A stretch of 64,000 nucleotides of DNA from Sphingomonas swuensis (GCF_039538045.1 NZ_BAABBQ010000001.1:2440001-2504000); one strand, 5' to 3'; counted from the stretch's first letter, positions 1 through 9,206 are shown. A program made the numbers and translations. The notes: generated by a model not told the origin, from the letters alone.

Positions 1-927
1 GCTCATCGCGAGCGTCGGCGGATCGATCGGGCGCGCCTTGATCGGGGTGGTGACCATCGGGTTGGCGATCGTGTTCGACACGGTCGCGTTCATCAGGCCG
101 GCGATGGCGATGATGTCGCCCGCCTGCGCCTGCTCCACGGCCACGCGCTCGAGGCCGTGGAAGGCGAAGATCTTGGTCGCGCGGCCTTCCTCGACCTTGT
201 GGCCGTCGACGTCGAGCGCCCGGATCGGCTGGTTGATGTGGAGCGTGCCCGATTCGACTCGGCCGGTAAGGATTCGGCCGAGGAACGGGTCGCGGTCGAG
301 CAGAGTGGCGAGCATCTTGAACTCGCCGTGGATCGGGAGGCCAGGCTCGGGGACATGGCTGACGATGGTCTCGAACAGCGGGGTGAGATCGCCGTCACGA
401 ACCGTGTCCTCGCGGCCGGCATAGCCATTGCGGCCCGAGGCGTAGAGCACCGGGAAGTCGAGCTGCTCGTCGTTGGCGTCGAGGCTGAGGAACAGGTCGA
501 AGCATTCGTCGAGCACTTCGGCCGGACGGGCGTCGGGACGATCGATCTTGTTGACGACGACGATCGGCTTGAGGCCGAGGCCGAGCGCCTTGCCCGTGAC
601 GAACTTGGTCTGCGGCATCGGCCCTTCGGCGGCGTCGACCAGCAGGATCACGCCATCGACCATCGAGAGGATCCGCTCGACTTCGGCGCCGAAGTCGGCG
701 TGGCCCGGGGTGTCGACGATGTTGATGCGGGTGTCGTTCCACTCGACCGAGGTGCACTTGGCGAGAATGGTGATCCCGCGCTCCTTCTCGAGGTCGTTCG
801 AGTCCATCGCCCGCTCTTCGACGCGCTGGTTGTCGCGGAAGGTGCCGGACTGGCGGAAGAGCTGGTCAACGAGGGTCGTCTTGCCGTGATCGACGTGGGC
901 GATGATCGCCACGTTGCGGAGGGTCAT
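1..927 (-). CDS. typA: TypA/BipA ribosome-associated GTPase (N-terminal part, cut by window edge)
   Basis: TypA/BipA is a translational GTPase related to EF-G and LepA that binds the ribosome and helps growth under stress and 50S assembly. About 309 codons are present, roughly half of the usual ~605 residues; the rest lies left of the window. The N-terminus reads [20 protein letters not shown], giving the G1 P-loop (AHVDHGKTT). The switch I region (KERGITI), G3 (DTPGHADF) and G4 (NKIDR) follow, then the start of the beta-barrel domain II. The ATG is preceded by AAGGA. The gene reads away from the small gene at 1007, so the ~80-base gap should carry a promoter for each. The GTPase motifs make the call secure. 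Confidence 0.97.
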   Translation of the reverse strand, partial: MTLRNVAIIAHVDHGKTTLVDQLFRQSGTFRDNQRVEERAMDSNDLEKERGITILAKCTSVEWNDTRINIVDTPGHADFGAEVERILSMVDGVILLVDAAEGPMPQTKFVTGKALGLGLKPIVVVNKIDRPDARPAEVLDECFDLFLSLDANDEQLDFPVLYASGRNGYAGREDTVRDGDLTPLFETIVSHVPEPGLPIHGEFKMLATLLDRDPFLGRILTGRVESGTLHINQPIRALDVDGHKVEEGRATKIFAFHGLERVAVEQAQAGDIIAIAGLMNATVSNTIANPMVTTPIKARPIDPPTLAMS

Positions 928-1006
928 TAGCGATGTCCTTGGGAATAGGTTGCGGCGCCCGTAGCGGAATGGGCGCGTTTCAGCAATGGCAGCAGGAGAG
1001 ATGATC

Positions 1007-1249
1007 ATGCCGCAGGGCGACAAGAGCGCGTATACCGACAAGCAGCGGCGCAAGGCCGCCGAGATCGAGAAGGGCTATGAGGCGCAGGGCCGCTCGCCCG
1101 AAGAAGCCGAGCGGATCGCCTGGGCGACGGTCAACAAGCAGGACGGCGGCGGCAAGGAAACGGGCTCGGGCCGGGCCCGCAGCCGCTCGGAAGCGGCCAA
1201 GAAGGGTTGGGAGACTCGGCGCAGGCGGACCGCTAAGAAAAAAGGGTGA
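1007..1249 (+). CDS. Small basic hydrophilic protein of unknown function
   Basis: This 80-residue protein starts MPQGDKSAYTDKQRRKA and ends in a Lys/Arg-rich tail (AAKKGWETRRRRTAKKKG). I recall similar short proteins in many proteobacteria, sometimes labelled plasmid stabilisation protein without experimental support, so I assign no function. Three in-frame ATGs exist at 986, 1001 and 1007. The last is preferred because AGGAG at 994-998 lies 8 bases before it and the preceding codons lie within the ribosome-binding region. The basic tail suggests nucleic-acid binding (inference only). Its stop overlaps the GTG start of the following MFS gene by three bases (GTGA), so the two are probably translationally coupled. 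Confidence 0.75.
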   Translation: MPQGDKSAYTDKQRRKAAEIEKGYEAQGRSPEEAERIAWATVNKQDGGGKETGSGRARSRSEAAKKGWETRRRRTAKKKG

Positions 1250-2433
1250 GCACCTCCCGCCGTCCCGCCCTTCCCCGTTCCGTCTGGATTCTCGGCCTCG
1301 TCAGCCTCTTCATGGACCTGTCGAGCGAGATCATCCACGCGCTGCTTCCGCTGTTCATCACGGTGACGCTCGGCGCCAGCGTGGTGGTGCTCGGCGCGAT
1401 CGACGGGGTGGCGGAAGCGACCGCGAGCTTCGCCAAGCTTGCCGGCGGGCGGCTCAGCGACCGCAACCAGAAACGCAAGCCGTGGATCGTCGCGGGCTAT
1501 GGCCTCGCCGCGCTGACCAAGCCGCTGATGGCGCTCGCCTCCACGCCGCTGACCGTTCTCGGCGCGCGCCTGCTCGACCGCACCGCCAAGGGCCTGCGCG
1601 GAGCGCCGCGTGATGCGCTCATCGCCGACGACACCCCGTCCGAGCAGCGCGGCGCCGCCTACGGGCTCCGCCAGAGCCTCGACACGATCGGTGCGCTGCT
1701 TGCGCCGCTCGCGGCGGCCGGGCTGATGATCTGGCTGGCGGGGGACATTCGAACCATCTTCTGGATCGCGGCCGTTCCCGCCCTCGTCGCGGTCGCCATC
1801 CTGATGCTGTTCCTCAAGGAGCCCGAGCGCCGGTCCGACAGCGGCAAGGTCCAGCCCCTGCTGTGGGGCTTCCGCGAGGTCGATCGCGCCAGCCGCCGGC
1901 TGATCCTCGTCGCCTTCCTCTTCACCCTCGCCCGCTTCTCCGAGAGCTTCCTCGTCCTCAAGGGAGCCGAAGCCGGCCTAACCCTGGCCACCGCGCCGCT
2001 GGTGCTGGTCGTGTTCAACCTGTCCTACGTCCTCCTTTCCTACCCGGCGGGCGCGCTCGGCGACCGCGCCGACCCGCGACTGATCCTGACTGGCGGGATC
2101 GCCCTGCTGATCCTCGGCAATCTGTTCCTCGCCTGGGGCGAGGGGCTTGCCGCGCTCACCCTCGGGGTCGCCTTGTGGGGCGCGCACATGGCGCTGACCC
2201 AGGGGCTGTTCGCCAAGCTCGTCGCCGATGCCGCTCCGGTGCATCTGAGGGCGACCACCTTTGGCCTGTTCCATGTCGCCACTGGGGTCGGCCTCCTTCT
2301 CGCCAGCCTCGGGGCCGGTCTTCTTTGGACCCGCGACGGCCCTTCCATGACCTTCCTCGCGAGCGCCGCCATCGCGGCCGCCGCGGGCGCTTTCCTGTGG
2401 CTCCTGCCAAGGGAGCAGACGCCATCGTCCTGA
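1246..2433 (+). CDS. MFS transporter
   Basis: A 395-residue major facilitator superfamily protein with about 12 hydrophobic segments in the inner membrane. The loop between helices 2 and 3 carries a typical MFS signature (GGRLSDRNQKRKPWI). A second Arg-rich loop (LDRTAKGLRGAPRDALIADD) is of a kind I associate with uncharacterised bacterial exporters. The substrate cannot be read from the sequence; drug or metabolite efflux is likely. The GTG start overlaps the stop of the upstream small gene, so expression depends on that gene. The length is normal for the family and no key segment is missing. Confidence 0.9.
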   Translation: MSTSRRPALPRSVWILGLVSLFMDLSSEIIHALLPLFITVTLGASVVVLGAIDGVAEATASFAKLAGGRLSDRNQKRKPWIVAGYGLAALTKPLMALASTPLTVLGARLLDRTAKGLRGAPRDALIADDTPSEQRGAAYGLRQSLDTIGALLAPLAAAGLMIWLAGDIRTIFWIAAVPALVAVAILMLFLKEPERRSDSGKVQPLLWGFREVDRASRRLILVAFLFTLARFSESFLVLKGAEAGLTLATAPLVLVVFNLSYVLLSYPAGALGDRADPRLILTGGIALLILGNLFLAWGEGLAALTLGVALWGAHMALTQGLFAKLVADAAPVHLRATTFGLFHVATGVGLLLASLGAGLLWTRDGPSMTFLASAAIAAAAGAFLWLLPREQTPSS

Positions 2434-2495
2434 GTGCGTTTCCAGCGCCCGGCGCAGGCGCTATGACGGCGGTCATCTCATCGTCAGGGGGAAAC

Positions 2496-2936
2496 ATGAT
2501 GAAGAGTGATGATCGCTTCGCGCCGCGGCCGCTGGCCAGATGGTATTGGGTCGGCGCGATTGCCGTTCTCCTGTTCATGCTGATGGGATGCGCCGGCTAT
2601 CTCGTCAGCGTCTTCACGCCACTCGACCAGCTTCCCGCCGACCAGCGCGCGCTGATGGAGGCGCGACCCGTCTGGATGATCGCGGCTTATGCGATCGCGG
2701 TCTGGGTCGGGCTGCTCGGCGCGATCGCGCTGCTCGCCCGCCGCAAGGTCGCGGTGCCGTTGCTGCTGGTCTCGCTGGTCGGCGCCATCTTCACCTTCCT
2801 GCCCTACGCCGTCGTCCCGCGCGTCCGCGAGCTCGCGACCGAGAATGACGGCGCGGTGGGAATTGTCGTCACGGCTCTGGTGTGGACCAGCTTCTGGTTC
2901 GCGCGTCACAGCCAGCAGCGGGGTTGGCTGCGTTGA
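2496..2936 (+). CDS. Four-helix inner-membrane protein of unknown function
   Basis: This 146-residue protein has four clear hydrophobic segments, the first after a basic N-terminus (about residues 17-37), then about 57-77, 83-104 and 118-136. I do not recognise a catalytic motif. Tandem ATGs at 2496 and 2499 follow a G-rich stretch (CAGGGGGAAAC) that serves as ribosome-binding site; an ATG at 2463 is in frame but lacks one. Its stop codon overlaps the TTG start of panB (TTGA), implying coupled translation with pantothenate synthesis. Whether there is a functional link with PanB, for example transport of a precursor, is unknown. Confidence 0.7.
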   Translation: MMKSDDRFAPRPLARWYWVGAIAVLLFMLMGCAGYLVSVFTPLDQLPADQRALMEARPVWMIAAYAIAVWVGLLGAIALLARRKVAVPLLLVSLVGAIFTFLPYAVVPRVRELATENDGAVGIVVTALVWTSFWFARHSQQRGWLR

Positions 2937-3802
2937 GTACCTATACGATCGACACCTCGACCAGCCGGGCGACCCCGTCGCCCGTTCCGGGCAAAAGGAT
3001 GACCGTCCCCGCCCTCAAGGGCCGCAAGCAGGACGGGCGGACCGAGCAGCCGATCGTCATGCTCACCGCCTACACGATGCGGATGGCGCAGCTGCTCGAC
3101 CCGCATTGCGACCTGCTGCTGGTCGGCGACAGCCTCGGCCAGGTCATCTACGGCCTGCCCTCGACCGTGCCGGTCACGCTCGAGATGATGTGCAACCACG
3201 GCGCCGCGGTGGTGCGCGGGAGCTGGCACGCGCTGGTAGCGGTCGACATGCCGTTCGGCAGCTACGAAGGCTCGCCCGAGCAGGCTTTCACCAGCGCGGC
3301 GCGGATCATGAAGGAGACGGGTTGCGCGGCGGTCAAGCTCGAGGGCGGCCGGGCGATCGCCCCGACCATCCGCTTCCTCACCGACCGCGGCATCCCGGTC
3401 ATCGGCCATGTCGGCCTGACCCCGCAGGCGGTGAACGCGCTCGGCGGCTATGGCGCGCGCGGGCGAAGCGAGGCCGAGGCCGCCAAGATCCTCGACGATG
3501 CCAAGGGCGTGGCCGAGGCTGGCGCCTTCTGCGTGGTGCTCGAAGGCGTGATGGAGGAACTCGCCACCACCATCACCCGCGCCATTCCCGTGCCGAGCAT
3601 CGGCATTGGCGCGTCGGCCGAATGCGACGGACAGGTGCTGGTGACCGAGGACATGCTCGGCCTGTTCGAGCGCACGCCGCGCTTCGTGAAGCGCTACGAC
3701 GACCTCGCGACCCGCATCGGCAACGCGGTCGAGGCCTATGCCGGAGAGGTCCGTGCGCGCTCCTTCCCGACCGCCGACCAGACCTACCGGCCCAAGGCCT
3801 AG
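2933..3802 (+). CDS. panB: 3-methyl-2-oxobutanoate hydroxymethyltransferase (ketopantoate hydroxymethyltransferase)
   Basis: PanB transfers a hydroxymethyl group from 5,10-methylene-THF to 2-oxoisovalerate, the first committed step to pantothenate and CoA. The 289-residue protein is a TIM barrel with the expected Mg-binding and active-site segments: [37 protein letters not shown] and the PSIGIGA loop. The start is inferred to be TTG at 2933, giving (M)[14 protein letters not shown]. This matches my memory of sphingomonad PanB N-termini and overlaps the upstream stop. An ATG farther upstream at 2882 would add 17 residues that overlap the neighbouring gene. The partner panC is not in the window. 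Confidence 0.95.
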   Translation: MSTYTIDTSTSRATPSPVPGKRMTVPALKGRKQDGRTEQPIVMLTAYTMRMAQLLDPHCDLLLVGDSLGQVIYGLPSTVPVTLEMMCNHGAAVVRGSWHALVAVDMPFGSYEGSPEQAFTSAARIMKETGCAAVKLEGGRAIAPTIRFLTDRGIPVIGHVGLTPQAVNALGGYGARGRSEAEAAKILDDAKGVAEAGAFCVVLEGVMEELATTITRAIPVPSIGIGASAECDGQVLVTEDMLGLFERTPRFVKRYDDLATRIGNAVEAYAGEVRARSFPTADQTYRPKA

Positions 3803-3825
3803 CCGCTCTTCGCAAAAGCGGTTAG
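3799..3825 (+). terminator. Stem-loop overlapping the panB stop codon
   Basis: CTAGCCGCT pairs with AGCGGTTAG across a 9-base loop (9 pairs, one G-T). No T-run follows, so if it terminates it is weak or Rho-assisted. A second perfect 8-bp stem lies at 3857-3877. Confidence 0.4.
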
Positions 3826-3856
3826 ACGCCCCAGCTTCAAGCTTGCGTTCATCAAA

Positions 3857-3877
3857 TTCCGGCGAAGAGCGCCGGAA
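3857..3877 (+). terminator. Perfect 8-bp hairpin between panB and the yfgM-like gene
   Basis: TTCCGGCG and CGCCGGAA are separated by AAGAG. The hairpin sits 22 bases before the yfgM-like start and just before its AAGGA ribosome-binding site. It could be a terminator for panB or a 5'-leader structure of the next operon; a T-run is absent. Confidence 0.4.
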
Positions 3878-3898
3878 CACTCACAAGGATCGACCTTC

Positions 3899-4615
3899 TT
3901 GGCACTGGCGCCCGGACAAACCAGCGAAAGCTTCATCAAGGAAGTCGACGACAACCTGCGCCGCAGCCAGGCGGAGGAATTCGCCAAGCGGTGGGGCAAG
4001 TGGCTGATCGCGCTCGCGGTGCTGATCCTGCTCGCGACCGGCGGCTACCTCTACTGGCGCAACCAGCAGGCGCAGCAGGCCGCCGCCAACAGCGAAGCGT
4101 TCAGCGCGATCCTCAATGACATCGGCCAGAACAAGAGCGGGGACGCGGGCAAGCGGCTCGAGACCATCGCCGGCAATGCCAATGACAGCATGGCCGCCGC
4201 CGCCCGCCTGACCCGCGCCGCGCTCTCCATCCAGGACGGCGACCGCGCGACGGCCATCGCCCAATATACGCAGGTGACCGACGATAGCGGCGCTCCGCAG
4301 GCCTATCGCGACGCAGCCCTCATCCGCCGCACCCAGCTCGAGTTCGACACCCTCAAGCCCGAGGACGTGATTGCCCGCATGCAGCCGCTCGCGGTCAAGG
4401 ACGGTGCCTGGTTCGGCTCGGCGGCCGAGCTGACCGCGCTGGCGATGGTCAAGGCCAACCGCCGCAGCGAGGCCGCGCAGTTGCTCCGCGCCGTCGCCGC
4501 CGACAAGGACGTGCCCGCCACGATCAAGGCTCGCACCGCCGAGCTCGCCTCCAGTCTTTCCATCCCGGCCGCGCCTGCCGCCGCCGCTGCCCCGACCGCT
4601 CCCGCGGCCCGTTGA
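3899..4615 (+). CDS. YfgM-like membrane-anchored TPR protein (ancillary SecYEG subunit family)
   Basis: A 238-residue protein with a cytoplasmic N-terminus (TSESFIKEVDDNLRRSQAEEFAKRWGK), one transmembrane helix at about residues 35-53, and an Ala-rich periplasmic helical domain. That domain resembles the tetratricopeptide fold of YfgM, which in E. coli joins SecYEG and periplasmic chaperones. The TTG start at 3899 follows AAGGA with a 9-base gap; no better ATG exists. The order yfgM-bamB-der is also that of enterobacteria, which strongly supports the call. Only 16 bases separate it from bamB. The C-terminus is a low-complexity Ala/Pro tail. Confidence 0.85.
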   Translation: MALAPGQTSESFIKEVDDNLRRSQAEEFAKRWGKWLIALAVLILLATGGYLYWRNQQAQQAAANSEAFSAILNDIGQNKSGDAGKRLETIAGNANDSMAAAARLTRAALSIQDGDRATAIAQYTQVTDDSGAPQAYRDAALIRRTQLEFDTLKPEDVIARMQPLAVKDGAWFGSAAELTALAMVKANRRSEAAQLLRAVAADKDVPATIKARTAELASSLSIPAAPAAAAAPTAPAAR

Positions 4616-4631
4616 GGACCAACCCACGCCC

Positions 4632-5951
4632 ATGATCCGCAAGCTCGTCACCCTGTCCATTGCCGCCTCGCTGCTCGCCGGCTGCAACGTGCTCAACAAG
4701 GCGCGCCCGAAGACTCCGGTCCTCGGCGACCGGGTCTCGGTCCTCTCGACCGATCCCGACGTCCAGGTCGACCCGGCCACGGCGGCGCTGCCCTTCGCGC
4801 TTCCTGCAGCCACCGCCAACGACAGCTGGAGCCAGCCCGGCGGAAGCCCGTCCAAGGCGGTCGGCCACCTCGCGCTCGGGACTGCGCTCAACACCGCCTG
4901 GTCGATCTCGACCGGCCAGGGCACGTCGCTCGACGCCCGCCTCGCCTCCGCTCCTGTGATTGCCGGTGGGACGGTCTACACGATCGACACCAACGCCACC
5001 GTCCGCGCCTTCGATGCGGCGACCGGCGGCCAGCGCTGGGCGGTGCAGTTCGGGACCGAGAAGGGCAACAATGCCTCGCTCTTCGGCGGCGGCGTGGCGG
5101 TCGAGGGCAACCGCGTCTACGCCACCAACGGCCTCGGCTTCGTCGCCGCGCTCGACACCCGCAACGGCGCGCGCGCCTGGCAGGTGCGTCCGGGCGGACC
5201 GCTTCGCGGCGCTCCCACCCTGGTTGGCGACACGCTCTACGTGATGAGCCAGGATAACCAGCTCTACAGCCTCAAGACCGCCGACGGGACGACCAACTGG
5301 TCGGCCACCGCCTCGGTCGAGATCGCCGGCGTGTTCGGCACCGGCGCCCCGGCCTTCGCGCAGGGCACCGTCGTCGCGGGCTTCAGCTCGGGCGAGCTCA
5401 ACGCCTATCGCTACGAGAACGGCCGTGTGGTCTGGCAGGACGCGCTCGCCCGCACCTCCATCTCGACCAGCGTCGCCAACCTCAGCGACATCGACGCCTC
5501 GCCGGTGATCGACAACGGCCAGGTGTTCGCGCTCGGCCAGGGCGGACGGATGGTCGCGCTCGACCTCATCAGCGGTCAGCGCATCTGGGAGCTCAACCTC
5601 GCCGGGACCGCCACTCCGGCGATCGCGGGCGACTGGCTGTTCGCAGTGACCGACGATGCCAAGGTGATGGCGATCGCCCGCCAGACCGGCAAGATCCGCT
5701 GGATCAACCAGCTCCCGGCCTTCGCCAACGCCAAGGCAAAGCGCGGCCCCATCTCCTATGTCGGCCCGGTTCTGGCCGGCGGCCGCCTGGTGCTCGGCGG
5801 AAGCAACGGCGTGCTGGTCAACATCGACCCAGCAACCGGCGCTTTCCAGAGCCAGACCAACATAGGCGCGCCGATCAGCCTCAGCCCGGTCGTCGCTTCC
5901 AATACCCTCTACGTCCTTGACGACCGCGCGCGCCTGCACGCCTTTCGTTGA
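4632..5951 (+). CDS. bamB: Outer membrane protein assembly factor BamB (lipoprotein beta-propeller)
   Basis: BamB is a lipoprotein of the BAM complex that helps fold beta-barrel proteins into the outer membrane. The 439-residue sequence starts with a lipoprotein signal (MIRKLVTLSIAASLLAGC, lipid-attached Cys18). It continues with repeated PQQ-like beta-propeller blades with motifs such as VRAFDAATGGQRWAVQ, VAALDTRNGARAWQV and MVALDLISGQRIWELN. The length is slightly above the ~390 of E. coli BamB. It sits between yfgM-like and der, the conserved neighbourhood. The ending (LYVLDDRARLHAFR) is a typical last strand. Confidence 0.95.
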   Translation: MIRKLVTLSIAASLLAGCNVLNKARPKTPVLGDRVSVLSTDPDVQVDPATAALPFALPAATANDSWSQPGGSPSKAVGHLALGTALNTAWSISTGQGTSLDARLASAPVIAGGTVYTIDTNATVRAFDAATGGQRWAVQFGTEKGNNASLFGGGVAVEGNRVYATNGLGFVAALDTRNGARAWQVRPGGPLRGAPTLVGDTLYVMSQDNQLYSLKTADGTTNWSATASVEIAGVFGTGAPAFAQGTVVAGFSSGELNAYRYENGRVVWQDALARTSISTSVANLSDIDASPVIDNGQVFALGQGGRMVALDLISGQRIWELNLAGTATPAIAGDWLFAVTDDAKVMAIARQTGKIRWINQLPAFANAKAKRGPISYVGPVLAGGRLVLGGSNGVLVNIDPATGAFQSQTNIGAPISLSPVVASNTLYVLDDRARLHAFR

Positions 5952-5961
5952 TCAACCACCA

Positions 5962-6080
5962 CCTTCCCTGCTGAGGGAGGGTGCAGCCGCGCTTCGCGGC
6001 TGACGGGGGGGTTCTCGGCCTTGGTCGAGGACCCCTCAGTCGCTTCGTGACGGCTTCCTCCAGGTGGGGAGCGGCGAAGT
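5962..6080. repeat. Intergenic inverted-repeat element between bamB and der
   Basis: The gap holds nested hairpins. CAGCCGCG-CTT-CGCGGCTG is perfect, it is flanked by a CTTCCCT/AGGGAGG stem and a GGGGGGG run, and after a spacer comes a mirrored segment (CCTCAGTCGCTTCGTGACGG then CCTCCAGGTGGGGA). I have seen the same arrangement in intergenic repeats of sphingomonad and related genomes. It carries no ORF of its own. It may act as an mRNA-processing or termination structure between the two genes. Confidence 0.55.
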
Positions 6081-6115
6081 GGTCTAATTCCCATCACTCC
6101 GGTAAGAGACGCCCC

Positions 6116-7462
6116 ATGCCCCTTCCCACCGTCGCCATCGTCGGGCGCCCGAACGTGGGCAAGTCGACCCTCTTCAACCGCCTCGTCGGCAAGCGCGTGG
6201 CGCTGGTCGACGACCGACCGGGCGTCACCCGCGACCGGCGGGTCGGCACCGCCCACCTCCTCGGGCTCGAGTTCCAGATCATGGACACCGCCGGCTTCGA
6301 GGACGAGGATCCCGCCAGCCTCCCCGGCCGGATGCGCCGCCAGACCGAGGCCGCGGTGCGCGAGGCCGACGCGGCGCTGTTCGTGATCGACGCGCGCGAA
6401 GGCGTCACTCCGCTCGACGAGGAAATTGCCCGCTGGCTGCGGGTCGAGGACACGCCGGTCATCGTCGCCGCCAACAAGGCCGAGGGCCGCGGCGGCGAGG
6501 CGGGCCGGCTCGAGGCTTTTTCGCTCGGTCTCGGCGAACCGATCGCGCTGTCGGCGGAACATGGCGAGGGCCTGGTCGACCTGTTCGAGCACCTCCGCCC
6601 GTTCGTCGAGCGCGAGGAAGTGGAGGAAGAGCAGCTCGACCCCGAGGATCCCGACCGCCCGCTCCACCTCGCCATCGTCGGTCGCCCGAACGCGGGCAAG
6701 TCGACGCTGGTCAACCGGATGCTCGGCGAAGACCGGATGATCACCGGACCCGAGGCCGGGATCACCCGCGACAGCATCAGCATCGACTGGGAATGGCAGG
6801 GTCGCAAGGTCAAGCTGGTCGACACCGCCGGCCTGCGCAAGCGGGCTAAGGTCGAGGACAAGCTCGAGCGGCTGTCGGTCCAGGACACCCGCCGTGCGAT
6901 CGACATGGCGGAGGTCGTCGTCCTGCTGCTCGACGCCACCCGCGGCCTTGAGGTGCAGGATCTCAAGATCGCCAGCCAGGTGCTCGAGGAAGGCCGCGCG
7001 CTGGTCATCGCGCTGAACAAGTGGGACGTCGCCGAGCATGCCTCGTCGCTGTTCAACGGGGTCAAGGCCGCGCTCGTCGAGGGGCTGAGCCAGCTCAAGG
7101 ACCCCGCGGTGCTGACCGTCTCGGCGGTCACCGGCAAGGGCATCGACCAGCTGCTCGGCGCCGCCTTCACCCTGCGCGAGGCGTGGAACCGCCGTACTTC
7201 CACCGGCGAGCTCAACCGCTGGTTCGAGCAGGCGGTCGAGACCAACCCCCCGCCCGCCCCCGGCGGCCGCCGGATCAAGCTGCGCTACATCACGCAGGTG
7301 AAGACCCGTCCGCCGAGCTTCGTCGTGTTCGGCACCCGCGTCGACCAGCTGCCCGAGAGCTACCGGCGCTACCTGCTCAACAGCCTGCGCAAATATTTCG
7401 ATCTCGGCGCCGTCCCGCTCCGGATGACCCTGCGCGCCCCCAAGAACCCGTTCGACCGCTAA
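6116..7462 (+). CDS. der: Ribosome biogenesis GTPase Der (EngA)
   Basis: Der has two tandem GTPase domains and a KH-like C-terminal domain and is needed for 50S subunit assembly. The 448-residue protein shows the first P-loop (VGRPNVGKST, residues 9-18) with DTAGFE as G3, and a second P-loop (VGRPNAGKST) with DTAGLRKRAKV and the G4 NKWD. The KH-like domain ends in LRAPKNPFDR. The ATG at 6116 places the P-loop at the usual distance from the N-terminus; the reading frame is open farther upstream but would translate the intergenic repeat. The family and the position after bamB leave little doubt. Confidence 0.97.
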   Translation: MPLPTVAIVGRPNVGKSTLFNRLVGKRVALVDDRPGVTRDRRVGTAHLLGLEFQIMDTAGFEDEDPASLPGRMRRQTEAAVREADAALFVIDAREGVTPLDEEIARWLRVEDTPVIVAANKAEGRGGEAGRLEAFSLGLGEPIALSAEHGEGLVDLFEHLRPFVEREEVEEEQLDPEDPDRPLHLAIVGRPNAGKSTLVNRMLGEDRMITGPEAGITRDSISIDWEWQGRKVKLVDTAGLRKRAKVEDKLERLSVQDTRRAIDMAEVVVLLLDATRGLEVQDLKIASQVLEEGRALVIALNKWDVAEHASSLFNGVKAALVEGLSQLKDPAVLTVSAVTGKGIDQLLGAAFTLREAWNRRTSTGELNRWFEQAVETNPPPAPGGRRIKLRYITQVKTRPPSFVVFGTRVDQLPESYRRYLLNSLRKYFDLGAVPLRMTLRAPKNPFDR

Positions 7463-7497
7463 CCCCGCCTTTACCTTCGCGGCACTAGAAGGAAGGC

Positions 7498-7959
7498 ATG
7501 GGATCCGAGGATAATCAGGTCGAGCGTCCGGGCGGCGACGTCGTCGACTGGGCGCATTTCGAGAAGACTCGCGGGGAGCTCGGACCGGGCTTCATCCGCA
7601 TCCTCTCCTATTTCCGCGAGGACGGGACCAAGTCTGTCGCCGCGATCGAGCAGGCGATGCACGACCAGAATACCGTGGCTCTGGTCATTCCCGCCCACAC
7701 CATCAAGGGCGAGGCCCGCCAGTTCGGCGCCGAGCCGCTGGCCAGGATTGCCGAACTGATCGAGAGCACCGCGCGGCTGTGCATCGAGACCCGCCGCTTC
7801 CCCGACGAACTCATCCGCGACGTCGTCGAGCTGCGCAAGGTGTTCGAACGTACCATCGCCCTGTTCGACGAGGCGACCAATCCGCTCAAGAGCCGCCCCG
7901 GCGCGATGCCCGGAGGCTTCGGCCGCAAGGCCAACAATCAGAGCTTCGGCCGGATCTAG
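7498..7959 (+). CDS. Histidine phosphotransfer (Hpt) domain protein
   Basis: This is a 153-residue stand-alone Hpt protein. The motif AHTIKGEARQFGA contains the phosphoaccepting His67, with the Lys/Gly pair (HxxKG) seen in Hpt four-helix bundles. Such proteins relay phosphate between hybrid kinases and response regulators; in alphaproteobacteria ChpT plays a similar role but has a different fold. No kinase is adjacent, so its partner is encoded elsewhere, although an HWE kinase lies at 50.7-53.1 kb. AAGGAAGG precedes the ATG. The stop overlaps the stop of the convergent DUF418 gene within one CTAG. Confidence 0.85.
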   Translation: MGSEDNQVERPGGDVVDWAHFEKTRGELGPGFIRILSYFREDGTKSVAAIEQAMHDQNTVALVIPAHTIKGEARQFGAEPLARIAELIESTARLCIETRRFPDELIRDVVELRKVFERTIALFDEATNPLKSRPGAMPGGFGRKANNQSFGRI

Positions 7960-9194
7960 CCCGCGACGGCAGCTTGCCGGCGCATCGGCTCGAGCCGGGC
8001 GAAGGTCAGGCTCCGCCATGCCCATTCGAGCGGCCCGTAGCGGAAGCGATCGAGCCACGGCTTGGACCACAGCAGCATTGCCGCCCACGTCGCCAGCACC
8101 ACGCCGGCGAGCTCCATGCGGCCGAGCGTCGAGAACAGCCCCAGCCCCCAGCCGTAGAAGATCGCGGTCATCACGATCGACGTCCCGAGATAGTTGCTGA
8201 AGGCGGCGCGCCCGGCGGCGGCGATCCGCCCGGTCAGCGCGCCGCCACGCCGGGTCGCGAGGATGATCAGGCAGGCGAAGGCGACGACCATCAGCGGCCG
8301 CACCGGCACCGTCGCCGCGAAGGCCCACATGAAGATCGCCGGCCCCGCCCACTCCGAGCGGAACAGGAAGCGCAGCGCCACGACATAGGCCGGAAGCGCG
8401 ATCGCGAGGCCGATGAGCGCGGTGCGCCAGTAACGGCGATCCGCCCAGGCTCCGGTCAGCAGCCCGCTCTTCAGCGAGGCCATGCCGAGCAGCATGTAGG
8501 CCAGTGTCTCCCAGCCGACGCCGAACAGTCCGGCCAGCGGCATGAAGGCCTTCTCGGTGAACTGGTGGTGGACCAGGCTGGTCCACGGACCGAGGTAGAG
8601 CGCGATGGCCTCTGCCCGCCGTGCCGCGCTCGGCATGGCGATGTCGCGGGTCATCTCCTCCCACGACTTGAGCTGCTCGGCACTCGCCGTCCCGCCCGCG
8701 ATCGCATCCTGGAGCGACAGCGAATAGAAGGTCATGCCGGCGAACAGCGCGAACTGGATCGCAAGCAGCACCACGGCGGCGATGACCAGCGCGCGCACCC
8801 CCGCATCGCGGAATGCCAGCGCGAGAAAGCCGACCAGCGCATAGGCGATCAGAATGTCGCCCCACCAGATGAAGAAGAAGTGCAGCGCGCCGAACAGCAG
8901 CAGCCACATCAGCCGCCGGCGGACCAGGTTGGGCGCCATCTTTTCCGACAGCAGCAGCAGCGAGGCCCCGAACAGGAAGGAGAACAGCCCGCGCATCTTG
9001 CCGTCGAACAGCAGGAATTGCCCGGCATAGGTAAGGAGGTCGTCGGTCCGCACCGCGACCGTCTGTGCCAGCGGATTGAAGTAGGCGGCGGGCACGTCCG
9101 CGAAGGCGACGATGTTCATCGCCAATATGCCCATCACCGCCACCCCGCGGACGATGTCGAGCGTGGCGATTCGCTCGCCTGAAGTCGTTGCCAT
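7956..9194 (-). CDS. DUF418 family multi-pass membrane protein
   Basis: A 412-residue inner-membrane protein with about ten hydrophobic segments. It begins with the family start ERIATLDIVRGVAVMGIL, which resembles acyltransferase-3/heparan acetyltransferase-like proteins. It ends with the hallmark DUF418 C-terminus (YGPLEWAWRSLTF). The biochemical role of the family is not established; transport or membrane acyl transfer have been suggested. It stands alone, convergent with the Hpt gene. The upstream gap holds an intergenic repeat. Confidence 0.9.
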   Translation of the reverse strand: MATTSGERIATLDIVRGVAVMGILAMNIVAFADVPAAYFNPLAQTVAVRTDDLLTYAGQFLLFDGKMRGLFSFLFGASLLLLSEKMAPNLVRRRLMWLLLFGALHFFFIWWGDILIAYALVGFLALAFRDAGVRALVIAAVVLLAIQFALFAGMTFYSLSLQDAIAGGTASAEQLKSWEEMTRDIAMPSAARRAEAIALYLGPWTSLVHHQFTEKAFMPLAGLFGVGWETLAYMLLGMASLKSGLLTGAWADRRYWRTALIGLAIALPAYVVALRFLFRSEWAGPAIFMWAFAATVPVRPLMVVAFACLIILATRRGGALTGRIAAAGRAAFSNYLGTSIVMTAIFYGWGLGLFSTLGRMELAGVVLATWAAMLLWSKPWLDRFRYGPLEWAWRSLTFARLEPMRRQAAVAG

Positions 9195-9206
9195 GCCTAA
9201 CCCCCC

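Noticed and set aside
1007..1249. Plasmid stabilisation function for the small basic protein
   Set aside because: The label I recall for relatives has no mechanism visible here, no toxin or partition partner is adjacent, and the location is chromosomal.
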